Positions 8,415 through 16,420 of a stretch of DNA of 64,000 nt are shown here, one piece after another. This stretch comes from JAICND01 sp040905905. Lineage in GTDB: Bacteria; Actinomycetota; Acidimicrobiia; Spongiisociales; ZC4RG35. The stretch covers positions 35,217 through 99,216 of the forward strand of contig JBBDQN010000040.1 of the NCBI GenBank assembly GCA_040905905.1, given 5' to 3'. Under the pieces are notes generated by a model. The model did no database searches, was not told the DNA's origin, and saw only the letters and a list, made by a program, of their open reading frames with translations. Position numbers and translations under genes: made by a program. Positions within the stretch are counted from its first letter, which is position 1, and the number at the start of each line of letters is the position of its first letter.

Positions 8415-9641
8415 GTGACACTGGATTTCATCGAGGGGATGGCACCGGGTCCTGAACTGACGGCGGTGCTGGCCGCGGTGGAGCGTGAGGGTTTCACCGA
8501 ATATGACCGGGTGGCCGCATTGCAGGCTTACACCCGTCTCGTTTCCCACTTTCAAGCCAAGGCATACGAGCAAATGGCTTTGCTCTTTGACTTGATGGCG
8601 GAGTGGGACGACGACGCTGAATTCGCGGGTGAGGCGGCCGAGGCGGAGATTCGAGCCGCTTTGCGCCTGACACGGTCGGCGGCAGCCAATGAGTTAGGCA
8701 TGGCACTCGGCCTTCGCAAGCGTTTGCCGCGGGTATGGGAGGCTTTGGTGAATGGAGACATCGATCTACGTCGGGCTCGAGTGATCGTGGCGGGTACCGG
8801 TCATCTCCCCTTGGAGATCGCCCGGCGAGTGGTGGACGAGGTCATCGAACCGGCCCAACGACTCACGACCGGCCAGCTCCACGCCCTCATTCGCCGTGTC
8901 AGCGTCCAGGCCGACCCGGACGAAGCCGCCGAGCGGTACGCACAGGCCGTTGATGGTCGTCGGGTCATTGCCGAACCGACGGTCGAAGGGGCTGCCAACC
9001 TGTTGGGTCTCGATTTGCCCCCTGATCGGGTTGCTGCGGCCATGGGCAGAATCACCGAGCTCGCCCGGAGCCTCCGTCGTGACGGCGAAAACCGCACGAT
9101 GGATCAGCTCCGCGCTGACGTCCTATTGGATCTCCTGGAAGGTCAAGGCAATGTCGGTCGGGCCGCCAAGGGAACGGTTGACCTCCACGTCGATCTGACC
9201 ACCCTCACGCGCCTAAGCGAGGACCCGGGCGAGTTGGCCGGTTATGGACCGGTGATTGCCGACATCGCCCGTCAGGTCACCGAACAACAACAGGAAAGCT
9301 CCTGGCGCTGGACCGTCACCGACCCCGAGTCCGAACAGGTCATCCACAACGGGACCACCCGCCGCCGACCCACCGCTGGTCAGCGCCGCGACGTCGAGAC
9401 CCGCAGCCCCACTTGCATCTTCCCCGGTTGTCGGATGCCCTCCTCCAACTGTGACCTCGACCATCGCATCCCCTGGTTCGAAGGCGGACCGACCGCAATC
9501 GACCACCTCGATCCCCTCTGCAGGCATGACCACGTGATCCGACATAAAGCAGGGTGGAAACACGAACCCCTGCCCGGTGGCGACCATCTCTGGACCAGCC
9601 GCCTCGGACACACCTATACCACCAGTGGTCGATCGCCCTAG
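8415..9641 (+). CDS. DUF222 / HNH endonuclease-domain protein (13E12 repeat family)
   Basis: 408 residues from the GTG at 8415, which follows AGGGG and lies downstream of the predicted promoter; in-frame starts before it (from 8319) precede the promoter. The N-terminal two thirds are the helical DUF222 region; the C-terminus holds a full HNH site with the zinc ligands of CIFPGC, the DLDH core and a later CRHDH. The family is repeated many times in mycobacteria (13E12), where several members are LexA-regulated; the perfect SOS box here fits that. Probably a DNA-damage-induced DNase or a selfish homing-like element. Only one copy is seen in this window. Confidence 0.9.
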   Translation: MTLDFIEGMAPGPELTAVLAAVEREGFTEYDRVAALQAYTRLVSHFQAKAYEQMALLFDLMAEWDDDAEFAGEAAEAEIRAALRLTRSAAANELGMALGLRKRLPRVWEALVNGDIDLRRARVIVAGTGHLPLEIARRVVDEVIEPAQRLTTGQLHALIRRVSVQADPDEAAERYAQAVDGRRVIAEPTVEGAANLLGLDLPPDRVAAAMGRITELARSLRRDGENRTMDQLRADVLLDLLEGQGNVGRAAKGTVDLHVDLTTLTRLSEDPGELAGYGPVIADIARQVTEQQQESSWRWTVTDPESEQVIHNGTTRRRPTAGQRRDVETRSPTCIFPGCRMPSSNCDLDHRIPWFEGGPTAIDHLDPLCRHDHVIRHKAGWKHEPLPGGDHLWTSRLGHTYTTSGRSP

Positions 9642-9669
9642 ACGAAACATGCCCCCTAAGGTCAAAGGC

Positions 9670-10176
9670 ATGGCTAAGAAATACCCGCAAGCCCCTCCGC
9701 TGGACATCGACCTCTCCAAGACCTACACGGCGGATCTCGATACCAACCACGGCCCGATCACGATCGAGCTCGATCCGGCCCGATCCCCCCTCACCGTCAA
9801 CAACTTCGTGTTCCTGGCCCGCGATGGCTTCTACGACGGCGTCATCTTCCACCGGGTGGTGCCGGGTTTCGTCATCCAGGGAGGCGATCCCACCGGTACG
9901 GGAAGCGGGGGTCCCGGTTACAAGTTCCGGGATGAGCTCGACGGTCCGGGGTCCTATTCACGCGGCACGGTGGCAATGGCCAACGCCGGGCCAAACACCA
10001 ACGGCAGCCAGTTCTTCGTCTGCCTCGACGACGTCGGGCTTCCCCATTCGTACACGATCTTTGGCAAGGTCACGGCGGGAATGGAGGCGGTGGACGCCAT
10101 CGCCGCCCTCGAACGCAAGCGCGAGAAGCCTCTCAACGATGCGGTGATCAAGTCGGTGACGATTACCGAGGCCTAG
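9670..10176 (+). CDS. ppiB: Peptidyl-prolyl cis-trans isomerase, cyclophilin type
   Basis: Cyclophilin that catalyses proline isomerisation in protein folding; 168 residues, no signal peptide, so cytoplasmic. Family motifs are intact: FHRVVPGFVIQGGDPTGTG, ANAGPNTNGSQFF and the sequence around FGKV. ATG at 9670 has AAGG 9 bases upstream; an ATG at 9649 would add 7 residues. It converges on dapB, and one CTAG (10173-10176) supplies the stop codon of both genes. Confidence 0.93.
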   Translation: MAKKYPQAPPLDIDLSKTYTADLDTNHGPITIELDPARSPLTVNNFVFLARDGFYDGVIFHRVVPGFVIQGGDPTGTGSGGPGYKFRDELDGPGSYSRGTVAMANAGPNTNGSQFFVCLDDVGLPHSYTIFGKVTAGMEAVDAIAALERKREKPLNDAVIKSVTITEA

Positions 10177-10907
10177 AGCCCCAGCAAGGGCTCGAGCCCC
10201 ACCGTCACCCCGGGAGAAAGCCCTCCCACCGATCTGATCGCAATCAGGATCCCGGGTACAAAAGCTGTCCGATCGGTGGTGTCGTGGCGGATCGTCAGCA
10301 CCTCTCCCTGGTTGCCCAACAGTATCTCCTGATGGGCGAGGAGCCCGGGCAAGCGGATCGAGTGAATCCAGACCCCGTCGACCTCCGCACCTCGAGCCCC
10401 CGCCCGTAACTCGGTCGACTCGACGGCCCGAAACCCGGCCGGATGCATCCGTTCGGCCGTCGTGAGGGCGGTTCCGGACGGTGCATCGGCTTTGCGGTCA
10501 TGGTGAAGTTCGATCACCTCGGCGGCGGTGAAGTAGGGGGCTACTTTCTCCGCCACCCACATCATCACCACCGCCCCCAACGAAAAGTTGGGAACCACCA
10601 GACATCGGTGTTCGCTGCCGGTCCAGAGCCGCCGAACCTCGTCGAGGCGGCCGATGTCAAACCCCGAGGTGCCTACCACAACATGTGCATTCATCTCTCG
10701 CCACAAACCGAGATTGTCCATCACGACTTCGGGCCGGCTGAACTCGACGATTACATCGGAGCCCGTCATGGCAGCAGCGTCATCGAGTTCATGACCCGGG
10801 GCATAGCGGCCGGTCAGCTCCAAGTCGGCAACCGACTCGACCGCCTCACAAGTCAAAGAACCCATGCGCCCGAAGGCGCCCGAGACGCCGACCTTCAGGC
10901 CACCCAT
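10173..10907 (-). CDS. dapB: 4-hydroxy-tetrahydrodipicolinate reductase
   Basis: NAD(P)H-dependent reductase after DapA in lysine and peptidoglycan diaminopimelate synthesis. 244 residues with the dinucleotide motif GAFGRMG (10-16) and the catalytic signature ELHHDRKADAPSGTA, which contains His135, His136 and Lys139. The start codon lies within the 3' end of the M16 peptidase gene (13-base overlap), so the two are probably translated from one message, as is common in actinobacteria. It ends on a CTAG shared with the convergent cyclophilin gene. Confidence 0.95.
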   Translation of the reverse strand: MGGLKVGVSGAFGRMGSLTCEAVESVADLELTGRYAPGHELDDAAAMTGSDVIVEFSRPEVVMDNLGLWREMNAHVVVGTSGFDIGRLDEVRRLWTGSEHRCLVVPNFSLGAVVMMWVAEKVAPYFTAAEVIELHHDRKADAPSGTALTTAERMHPAGFRAVESTELRAGARGAEVDGVWIHSIRLPGLLAHQEILLGNQGEVLTIRHDTTDRTAFVPGILIAIRSVGGLSPGVTVGLEPLLGL

Positions 10908-12145
10908 CGGTCCAGATCGCCTTGCTTGAATGGCCCGACGACGCCCATGACCCGGCGGCTCCGGAGAACGGCCCGGGCCACCGTCACCACTTCGGTGGCA
11001 GACACCGCGTCCAGCCGCGCCAGACGCTCGTCGATGGAGAGGTGGGGTGCTCCGTTCAACTCATCGCGGCCCAGCCTGATCATGCGGCTGTTGGCATCTT
11101 CCATGGAGATGGCGAGCCCTCCCCGCATGTTTCCTTTGGCCCGTTCGAGTTCTTCGTCGGTGATGCCGTCTTCGACCACGGCATTGATCTCCTCTTCGAT
11201 CAGACCGAGACACGTCTCGGCCTGGTCGGGTGTGGTTCCTACATAAACGCCCCAAGCGCCCGTGTCGGCATGAGCGAGCCGGAAGCTGTAGACGGCATAG
11301 GCGAGGCCCCTCTCCTCCCGAATCTTGAGAAAGAGCCGCGATGACATGCCCCCGCCCAGCACGTGGTTGAGGATGTCGAAGGCAAACCGCCGCTCGTCGA
11401 AACGATCCAGGCCGGTGCCTCCGATCACCAGGTGGGCCTGCTCGGTCTCGCGGTGGACCATGCGCACCGCCGCCGGAGTGTCGGAGGGCCCGAACTTGTG
11501 ATCGTTGGCTTCCCCGCCCCAGTCCCCGAGGAGTTTGGTGGCAAGGTCGACCGCCTCGTCGTGGCTGATCGAACCGGCCATGGCCAGGACGGTCGAACGC
11601 GGGCCGTAGCGACGAGCCCAATAACCCTGGAGGTCGGCACGACTCATGCCGCGGATGGAATCGCGGGTTCCGAGCACCGGCATCTCCAGCGGGTGTCCGG
11701 CGAACACAGCTTTGGTGAACTCTTCGAAAGCGACATCGGAGGGATCGTCTTCGTTCATGTTGATCTCTTCGACCACCACCTGTCGTTCCGAATCGATCTC
11801 ATGCGGTCGAAAGGCGGGACGTTGCAGCATCTCGGCCAAAAGATCGAGACCCACCGGCAAGTCACGGTCGAGCAGCCGGCCCCAGAAGCAGGTGTTGTCC
11901 TTCGAAGTGAAGGCGTTCGACTCGGCCCCGATCGAATCGAAGGTCTCGGCGATGTAGCGGGCCGAATAGCGCTCGGAACCCTTGAAGAGGAGATGTTCGA
12001 GAAAGTGGGAGGCCCCGGCCTCGGGTGGTTGCTCGTCCCGGGTTCCCGTGTCCACCCACAAACCCAGGGCGATCGAGCGGACCGCTGGCATCGCCTCGGT
12101 GATGATCCGGAGACCGTTGGGAAGTTCGCTCAATTGATAGTGCAT
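10895..12145 (-). CDS. Zinc metallopeptidase, M16 (insulinase/mitochondrial processing) family
   Basis: 416 residues from the ATG at 12145 (MHYQLSELPNGLRI, the typical M16 start). The inverted zinc motif HFLEH is at 47-51 (HxxEH), with the third ligand in the VVEEINMNEDDP stretch. Both the N-terminal peptidase domain and the C-terminal inactive M16 domain are present (GGGMSSRLF, then VREERGLAY-like IREERGLAYAV). It is the equivalent of the mycobacterial PepR group that precedes dapB. The substrate is unknown; no signal peptide, so probably cytoplasmic. Confidence 0.93.
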   Translation of the reverse strand: MHYQLSELPNGLRIITEAMPAVRSIALGLWVDTGTRDEQPPEAGASHFLEHLLFKGSERYSARYIAETFDSIGAESNAFTSKDNTCFWGRLLDRDLPVGLDLLAEMLQRPAFRPHEIDSERQVVVEEINMNEDDPSDVAFEEFTKAVFAGHPLEMPVLGTRDSIRGMSRADLQGYWARRYGPRSTVLAMAGSISHDEAVDLATKLLGDWGGEANDHKFGPSDTPAAVRMVHRETEQAHLVIGGTGLDRFDERRFAFDILNHVLGGGMSSRLFLKIREERGLAYAVYSFRLAHADTGAWGVYVGTTPDQAETCLGLIEEEINAVVEDGITDEELERAKGNMRGGLAISMEDANSRMIRLGRDELNGAPHLSIDERLARLDAVSATEVVTVARAVLRSRRVMGVVGPFKQGDLDRWVA

Positions 12146-12212
12146 GCGGCCGGGCAGTGTAAGGCAGCTGGAGATAACGACAGACTTGACCAGCATGAGA
12201 CAATGGTCGGTC

Positions 12213-14282
12213 ATGCGCGACCGCAGCCAATTCCCCAACCGCCACACGGTATTGCGGGAGATGCTCCGTCCGGACGAAAGGGCTATCGAGTCCGTCGTGG
12301 GCCGCTATCAGAAGGTGGCTCCGGCGGTGACCCGGTTCGCCCGCACCCTGGCCGGCAACGACAAGTTGCGGGTGGTGCTGGGACCGGAATCAGCCGCCTC
12401 AGCTGACGAAATCGTTTGTGATCCCCGGCTGTTCCAGGCGGCCGCCAACCGTGCTGCTCCGGTTACCGCCGATGAGATGGCGCTGGCCTCCGCTCTCCAT
12501 GAGGTAGTGCACCTGGTTTCGACCAATCTCGAGAAAGACGAACCGGATCTTCTTGCACGGCTCGAAAAAGATGGCGGGCCGGTGGGCGAGATCCTCTTCT
12601 TCTCCCTCGAGGATGCCCGCCAGGAACGCCAGGGCCTGGCCAGATACGCGGGAGCCCGGTCGGTGCTGGCCGACGTCTATCTGGCCGCACTGCCCGCCGC
12701 CCTCTCCCAGGCCGGGGCGATCGGGCAATTCACCCTGGGGTGTTTTCTCCTGACCGGCGACTACTGCGAGAGGTCCAACCTCGAGCGGCGGGTCGACCCT
12801 CGGGCACAGCGAGCCCTCAGCGAAGCAAGCATGCTATGTGCTGCCGCCGCCGTCGCTACCACGAATTCACAGGTGACCGATCTTGCCCTCGAGTTGCTCG
12901 AGATCGCACGGCGTCACGGCCTCCTCACTAAGCTTTCGAGTGGCGCCACTCCCGCCCAGGAGCGCGCCGTTGAGAGAGCCGACGCCGCCGAGGCCGCTGA
13001 TGGCGTCGACCTGGTCCGCCTCCCAAGTCCCTCGGTGAAAGACGCCGAGAGCTACCAGGACACACGCCGCGCCGCCCAGGCAAGGGCAGGTCTCAGCGAT
13101 CGCAAAGGCGCCTCCGAGCTCGCCGGTGATGCCTCCACCGACCAGCTTCTGCGGGTCAGCCAGGCTCCCACTGTCTATCTCCCGACCGGAATGGCAGGCA
13201 AGCTCGTGGTTGGGCCCGCACCTGCCAAATTCGCCACCTTCGCCCCCGACGGCATGGCGGCAATGGCCACGGCCGCCCGCAAGTGGGGCATCACCCAGCG
13301 CCAGGTGTCCGGTGAGCTGTACCCGTTGTTTGCCGCCAACCAGCGACGGGGACTCCGATCGGGATACGACCAGGGTGATGTGTCCCCGCACGCGGCACTT
13401 TTCATCGGCGCCGGGCTCTATCAACGCATGTACGAACGGAGAGCGTCCCGCACCAGGCGCTCGTACGCGGTGAGCCTGCTGGTCGACGCATCTGCCTCGA
13501 TGTTGCAACCCCGGACCAACGGCTCGATGCGAACGTCATGGGGTATGGCTGCCGCTCTGTTGGGGGCGGTGACGCTCGCCCGTCTCTGCGACGAACTCCA
13601 GGTGGACTTCGAGGTAGCTCTGTTCAACCGGGGCTTTGCAACCAGACCCGACGACACGGAATGGAGCTACACCAGGGCCGGAAGCCAGACCGCAGCCGGT
13701 CTTCGCCAATCCCATGGGACTGCCGCCGACCGTCTCACCACCACCATCAATCACTACCTCGTCAAACCCTTCGATCGCCGCTGGCGTGAGGCCGAAGACG
13801 TCCTTGCTGGCATGTTCTGGACCGCCCAGGAGCCCGCCCAGGCCGCACTCGCCGCCCGCCGCGACCCCAAGAAGTCACCCCCGGTGTCGATGTTCGAGCG
13901 CGCAGCCAACGTCGACGAGTTCAACCTCATCCACGCCGCTGAGCGGATGGGTCGGCTGGGAGCCAACGTCCGGGTGCTGGTGGTGCTGGCCGATGGCATG
14001 ACAAGGGGCTCGGTTGATGCGTTGGCCGCTTCGGTCGAAGCGGTGGAACGGTCTGGCACGACAGTTTTAGGCATCGGGATCGGCGACGACACCGTCACCG
14101 ACGCCTATCACCGGTTTGAAGTCGTCAACCGGCCCGAAGACCTCACCCGGGCCATGATCGATGGAACTCGCAATGCTCTGAGGCGGGGCCTGGCGCTGTG
14201 GGGGATGGACACCTGGTGGCTGCGGCCCGCCCGCCAGGTCGGCATCCAGCTTGACTACGGAAAGGAGTTGGTAGGTGTCTGA
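12213..14282 (+). CDS. CobT/NorD-like von Willebrand factor A protein with an HExxH motif
   Basis: 689 residues from the ATG at 12213 (an ATG at 12195 is also possible). The C-terminal VWA domain carries a MIDAS motif DASAS at 425-429. The N-terminal helical half has HEVVH at 96-100 and EDARQE at 133-138, an arrangement like zinc peptidases and like the EDxR region of CobT/NorD proteins. It overlaps the AAA+ gene by 8 bases, the classic VWA-MoxR pairing in which the ATPase and VWA protein remodel or metallate a target. No cobaltochelatase or other obvious client gene lies nearby, so the target is unknown. Confidence 0.8.
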   Translation: MRDRSQFPNRHTVLREMLRPDERAIESVVGRYQKVAPAVTRFARTLAGNDKLRVVLGPESAASADEIVCDPRLFQAAANRAAPVTADEMALASALHEVVHLVSTNLEKDEPDLLARLEKDGGPVGEILFFSLEDARQERQGLARYAGARSVLADVYLAALPAALSQAGAIGQFTLGCFLLTGDYCERSNLERRVDPRAQRALSEASMLCAAAAVATTNSQVTDLALELLEIARRHGLLTKLSSGATPAQERAVERADAAEAADGVDLVRLPSPSVKDAESYQDTRRAAQARAGLSDRKGASELAGDASTDQLLRVSQAPTVYLPTGMAGKLVVGPAPAKFATFAPDGMAAMATAARKWGITQRQVSGELYPLFAANQRRGLRSGYDQGDVSPHAALFIGAGLYQRMYERRASRTRRSYAVSLLVDASASMLQPRTNGSMRTSWGMAAALLGAVTLARLCDELQVDFEVALFNRGFATRPDDTEWSYTRAGSQTAAGLRQSHGTAADRLTTTINHYLVKPFDRRWREAEDVLAGMFWTAQEPAQAALAARRDPKKSPPVSMFERAANVDEFNLIHAAERMGRLGANVRVLVVLADGMTRGSVDALAASVEAVERSGTTVLGIGIGDDTVTDAYHRFEVVNRPEDLTRAMIDGTRNALRRGLALWGMDTWWLRPARQVGIQLDYGKELVGV

Positions 14283-15270
14283 AACAGTTGTATTTGACGA
14301 TCCAACCGGGGATGGCAAACCGATCGAGCTGGAGAAGTTCACGGTCACCAAGGAGATCACCGACCGTGTGCAGAGGCTTGGGAAGATACCCGAGCCCGAT
14401 CCCCACTACATCGACCTCGGCATGCTCTACAGGTTTGCCCAGATCGAACAGGTCAGGCGTGAGAGCCCGGAGGGATTCGCGCCCCTGCACGTGGCCGTGC
14501 GTGGTCACATGGGCACGGGCAAGGATCACGATATCGAACAATTCGCCGCCCGACTCGGTCTGCCGTATTACCGGATTCCCCTCACCGGCGAGGTGCGGGA
14601 CGTGACCCTCATTGGCTCGACCCGTCTCCATGGCGACGGCAAGGGAGGGACCGAAAGTCGGTGGGAGGACGGGGACATCACGAGGGCACTGCGCGGGCCA
14701 TCATTGGTCAACCTCTCCGAGCTCAACGCGGCCGGTGCCGAGACTTTGTTCGCCCTCCATGGGGTCCTCGATCGCTATGCCGCCCTGGATCTTCCCAACG
14801 GCGAAACAGTGCGGCTGCGGCCCGACATCCGGCTCTTCGGCACAATGAACCCCACTGACATTCGCGACTACGCCGGCACCCAGACGCTCAATAAGGCCTT
14901 CGCCGACCGCTGGGTGATCTGGGAGAAGAACTTCCCCGACGCCGAACAAATCGTCTCCATGCTCAACCGGCGTTACCCGGCAATGGGGGCCGACTATGTC
15001 GAAGCGATTTCGCGTCTGGCCAGCGAGGTCAACGCTTCATTCGTCGTACCCGACACCACCACGAGGGTGGAAACTCCCCTTTCGCTGCGATCGGTCCTCG
15101 ACCGCATCCCCACCGGTCTGCGGGTGCATCAGGAGCGGGTCGACCCGCTGCGACGGGCATGGGAGGAGTTCGTGCTTCCTCACATTGACCTCTACGACCG
15201 AGACCACTATGAAACTGTGTGGAACGCGGTGGTACGCAAAGGTCCCACCAGTCGACCTTTCGCTCGCTGA
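14275..15270 (+). CDS. CobS/MoxR-like AAA+ protein with altered Walker motifs
   Basis: 331 residues. GTG at 14275 is preceded by AAAGGAG 7 bases upstream and lies inside the VWA gene's end. It aligns by eye with CobS: GHMGTGKDHDIEQFAARL (from residue 77) against the CobS form GTGKSTHIEQVAARL, so the nucleotide-binding Ser/Thr is Asp84. The Walker B core reads LVNLSE at 144-149, with Ser in place of the Mg-binding Asp but Glu149 kept. The sensor-1 Asn is present (RLFGTMNP). It may bind ATP poorly or with a different metal geometry. It works presumably with the VWA partner upstream. Confidence 0.82.
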   Translation: MSETVVFDDPTGDGKPIELEKFTVTKEITDRVQRLGKIPEPDPHYIDLGMLYRFAQIEQVRRESPEGFAPLHVAVRGHMGTGKDHDIEQFAARLGLPYYRIPLTGEVRDVTLIGSTRLHGDGKGGTESRWEDGDITRALRGPSLVNLSELNAAGAETLFALHGVLDRYAALDLPNGETVRLRPDIRLFGTMNPTDIRDYAGTQTLNKAFADRWVIWEKNFPDAEQIVSMLNRRYPAMGADYVEAISRLASEVNASFVVPDTTTRVETPLSLRSVLDRIPTGLRVHQERVDPLRRAWEEFVLPHIDLYDRDHYETVWNAVVRKGPTSRPFAR

Positions 15271-15281
15271 TTGGACCAGAC

Positions 15282-16412
15282 ATGGCTGACCGTCCCCTTC
15301 GCAAACGGCCCGACTACGGTCCGGGTGTGCGTCCGTACGATCTGGGGAATCCGGATCTTGACGAACGGGTCCGCCAACTCGTAGCCAGTACCGGCGACGG
15401 CTCCAACCAGGATCTGGTGGCCGAAATAATCACGACCGCTCTCAAGTTTCACCGCGATCGGCCGACCCGCGGCGATCTCAAACTTGTCAATACCGCCTTG
15501 AAGGAGATGCGCTACTTCCTGCGGGTCTTTGCCCGCCACACCGAGCCCAAGGTGACGATCTTTGGTTCGGCCCGTCTCAATCCGCCTGACCCCAACTATG
15601 ACTTGGCGGAAGGTTTCGCCCGCCTCATGGCCTCCAAGGGATGGGGCGTGCTCACCGGAGCCGGTCCCGGGATCATGGAAGCCGGCAGCAAGGGGGCCGG
15701 TCGAGAACACTCATACGGGGTAAACATCCGCCTCCCCTTCGAGCCGGACTCGAATCGATATCTCAGCCCCGCCCAGACCGTCAACTTCAAGTACTTCTTC
15801 ACCCGCAAGCTTGCTTTCGTAAAGGAATCGGCTGCGTTCGCCCTTTTCCCCGGAGGATTTGGCACGCTCGACGAGGCGTTTGAGTTGTTCACGCTCATGC
15901 AAACGGGCAAGAGCGACCCTCACCCGATCGTCCTCATGGAGGCACCGGGCACCGGCTTTTGGGAGCCACTTCTCCGATTCCTCGACGAGGTGCTGGTGGC
16001 CCGGGGTCTAATTTCTCGGCCCGACCTTTGTCTGTTCACGCTGGTGGCCGACGCTGACGAAGCCAGCGATCACATCCTCGGCTTCTACTCCAATTACCAC
16101 TCCCAACGATATGTCGGTGGCCGCCTCATCCTCCGTCTGCGCCAGGGTCCCGACGAAGCCACCCTTGAGGCATTCAACCGTGAGTTCGCCGACATCGTCG
16201 GCTCCGGCCAGATCGAGGCGGTGGAAGCCTCGCCGGACGAGGTCGAAGACAATGATGCTCTTGAGTGCGCCCGCCTGGGGATGACGTTTGATCGGCGCAG
16301 CTTCGGACGTCTCCGTCAACTGATCGATCATCTCAACCAGTTGGTCGTAACCCCCGACCGGGTAGAACCGCCGGCTCCGTTTGCCGAGGAGCAAGCCGAG
16401 CGGCCCTGGTAA
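15282..16412 (+). CDS. LOG-family (TIGR00730-like) Rossmann-fold protein, putative nucleotide 5'-monophosphate nucleosidase
   Basis: 376 residues from the ATG at 15282. The LOG/PpnN-type signatures are GAGPGIMEA and PGGFGTLDE, the latter holding the catalytic glutamate region. Members split nucleotide or cytokinin monophosphates into base and ribose phosphate. The N-terminal segment of about 90 residues and the C-terminal 110 residues extend beyond the small LOG core, as in larger bacterial members. The gene follows the AAA+ gene by 11 bases and may be in the same transcript; its neighbour on the other side converges. Confidence 0.82.
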   Translation: MADRPLRKRPDYGPGVRPYDLGNPDLDERVRQLVASTGDGSNQDLVAEIITTALKFHRDRPTRGDLKLVNTALKEMRYFLRVFARHTEPKVTIFGSARLNPPDPNYDLAEGFARLMASKGWGVLTGAGPGIMEAGSKGAGREHSYGVNIRLPFEPDSNRYLSPAQTVNFKYFFTRKLAFVKESAAFALFPGGFGTLDEAFELFTLMQTGKSDPHPIVLMEAPGTGFWEPLLRFLDEVLVARGLISRPDLCLFTLVADADEASDHILGFYSNYHSQRYVGGRLILRLRQGPDEATLEAFNREFADIVGSGQIEAVEASPDEVEDNDALECARLGMTFDRRSFGRLRQLIDHLNQLVVTPDRVEPPAPFAEEQAERPW

Positions 16413-16420
16413 CAGACAGC

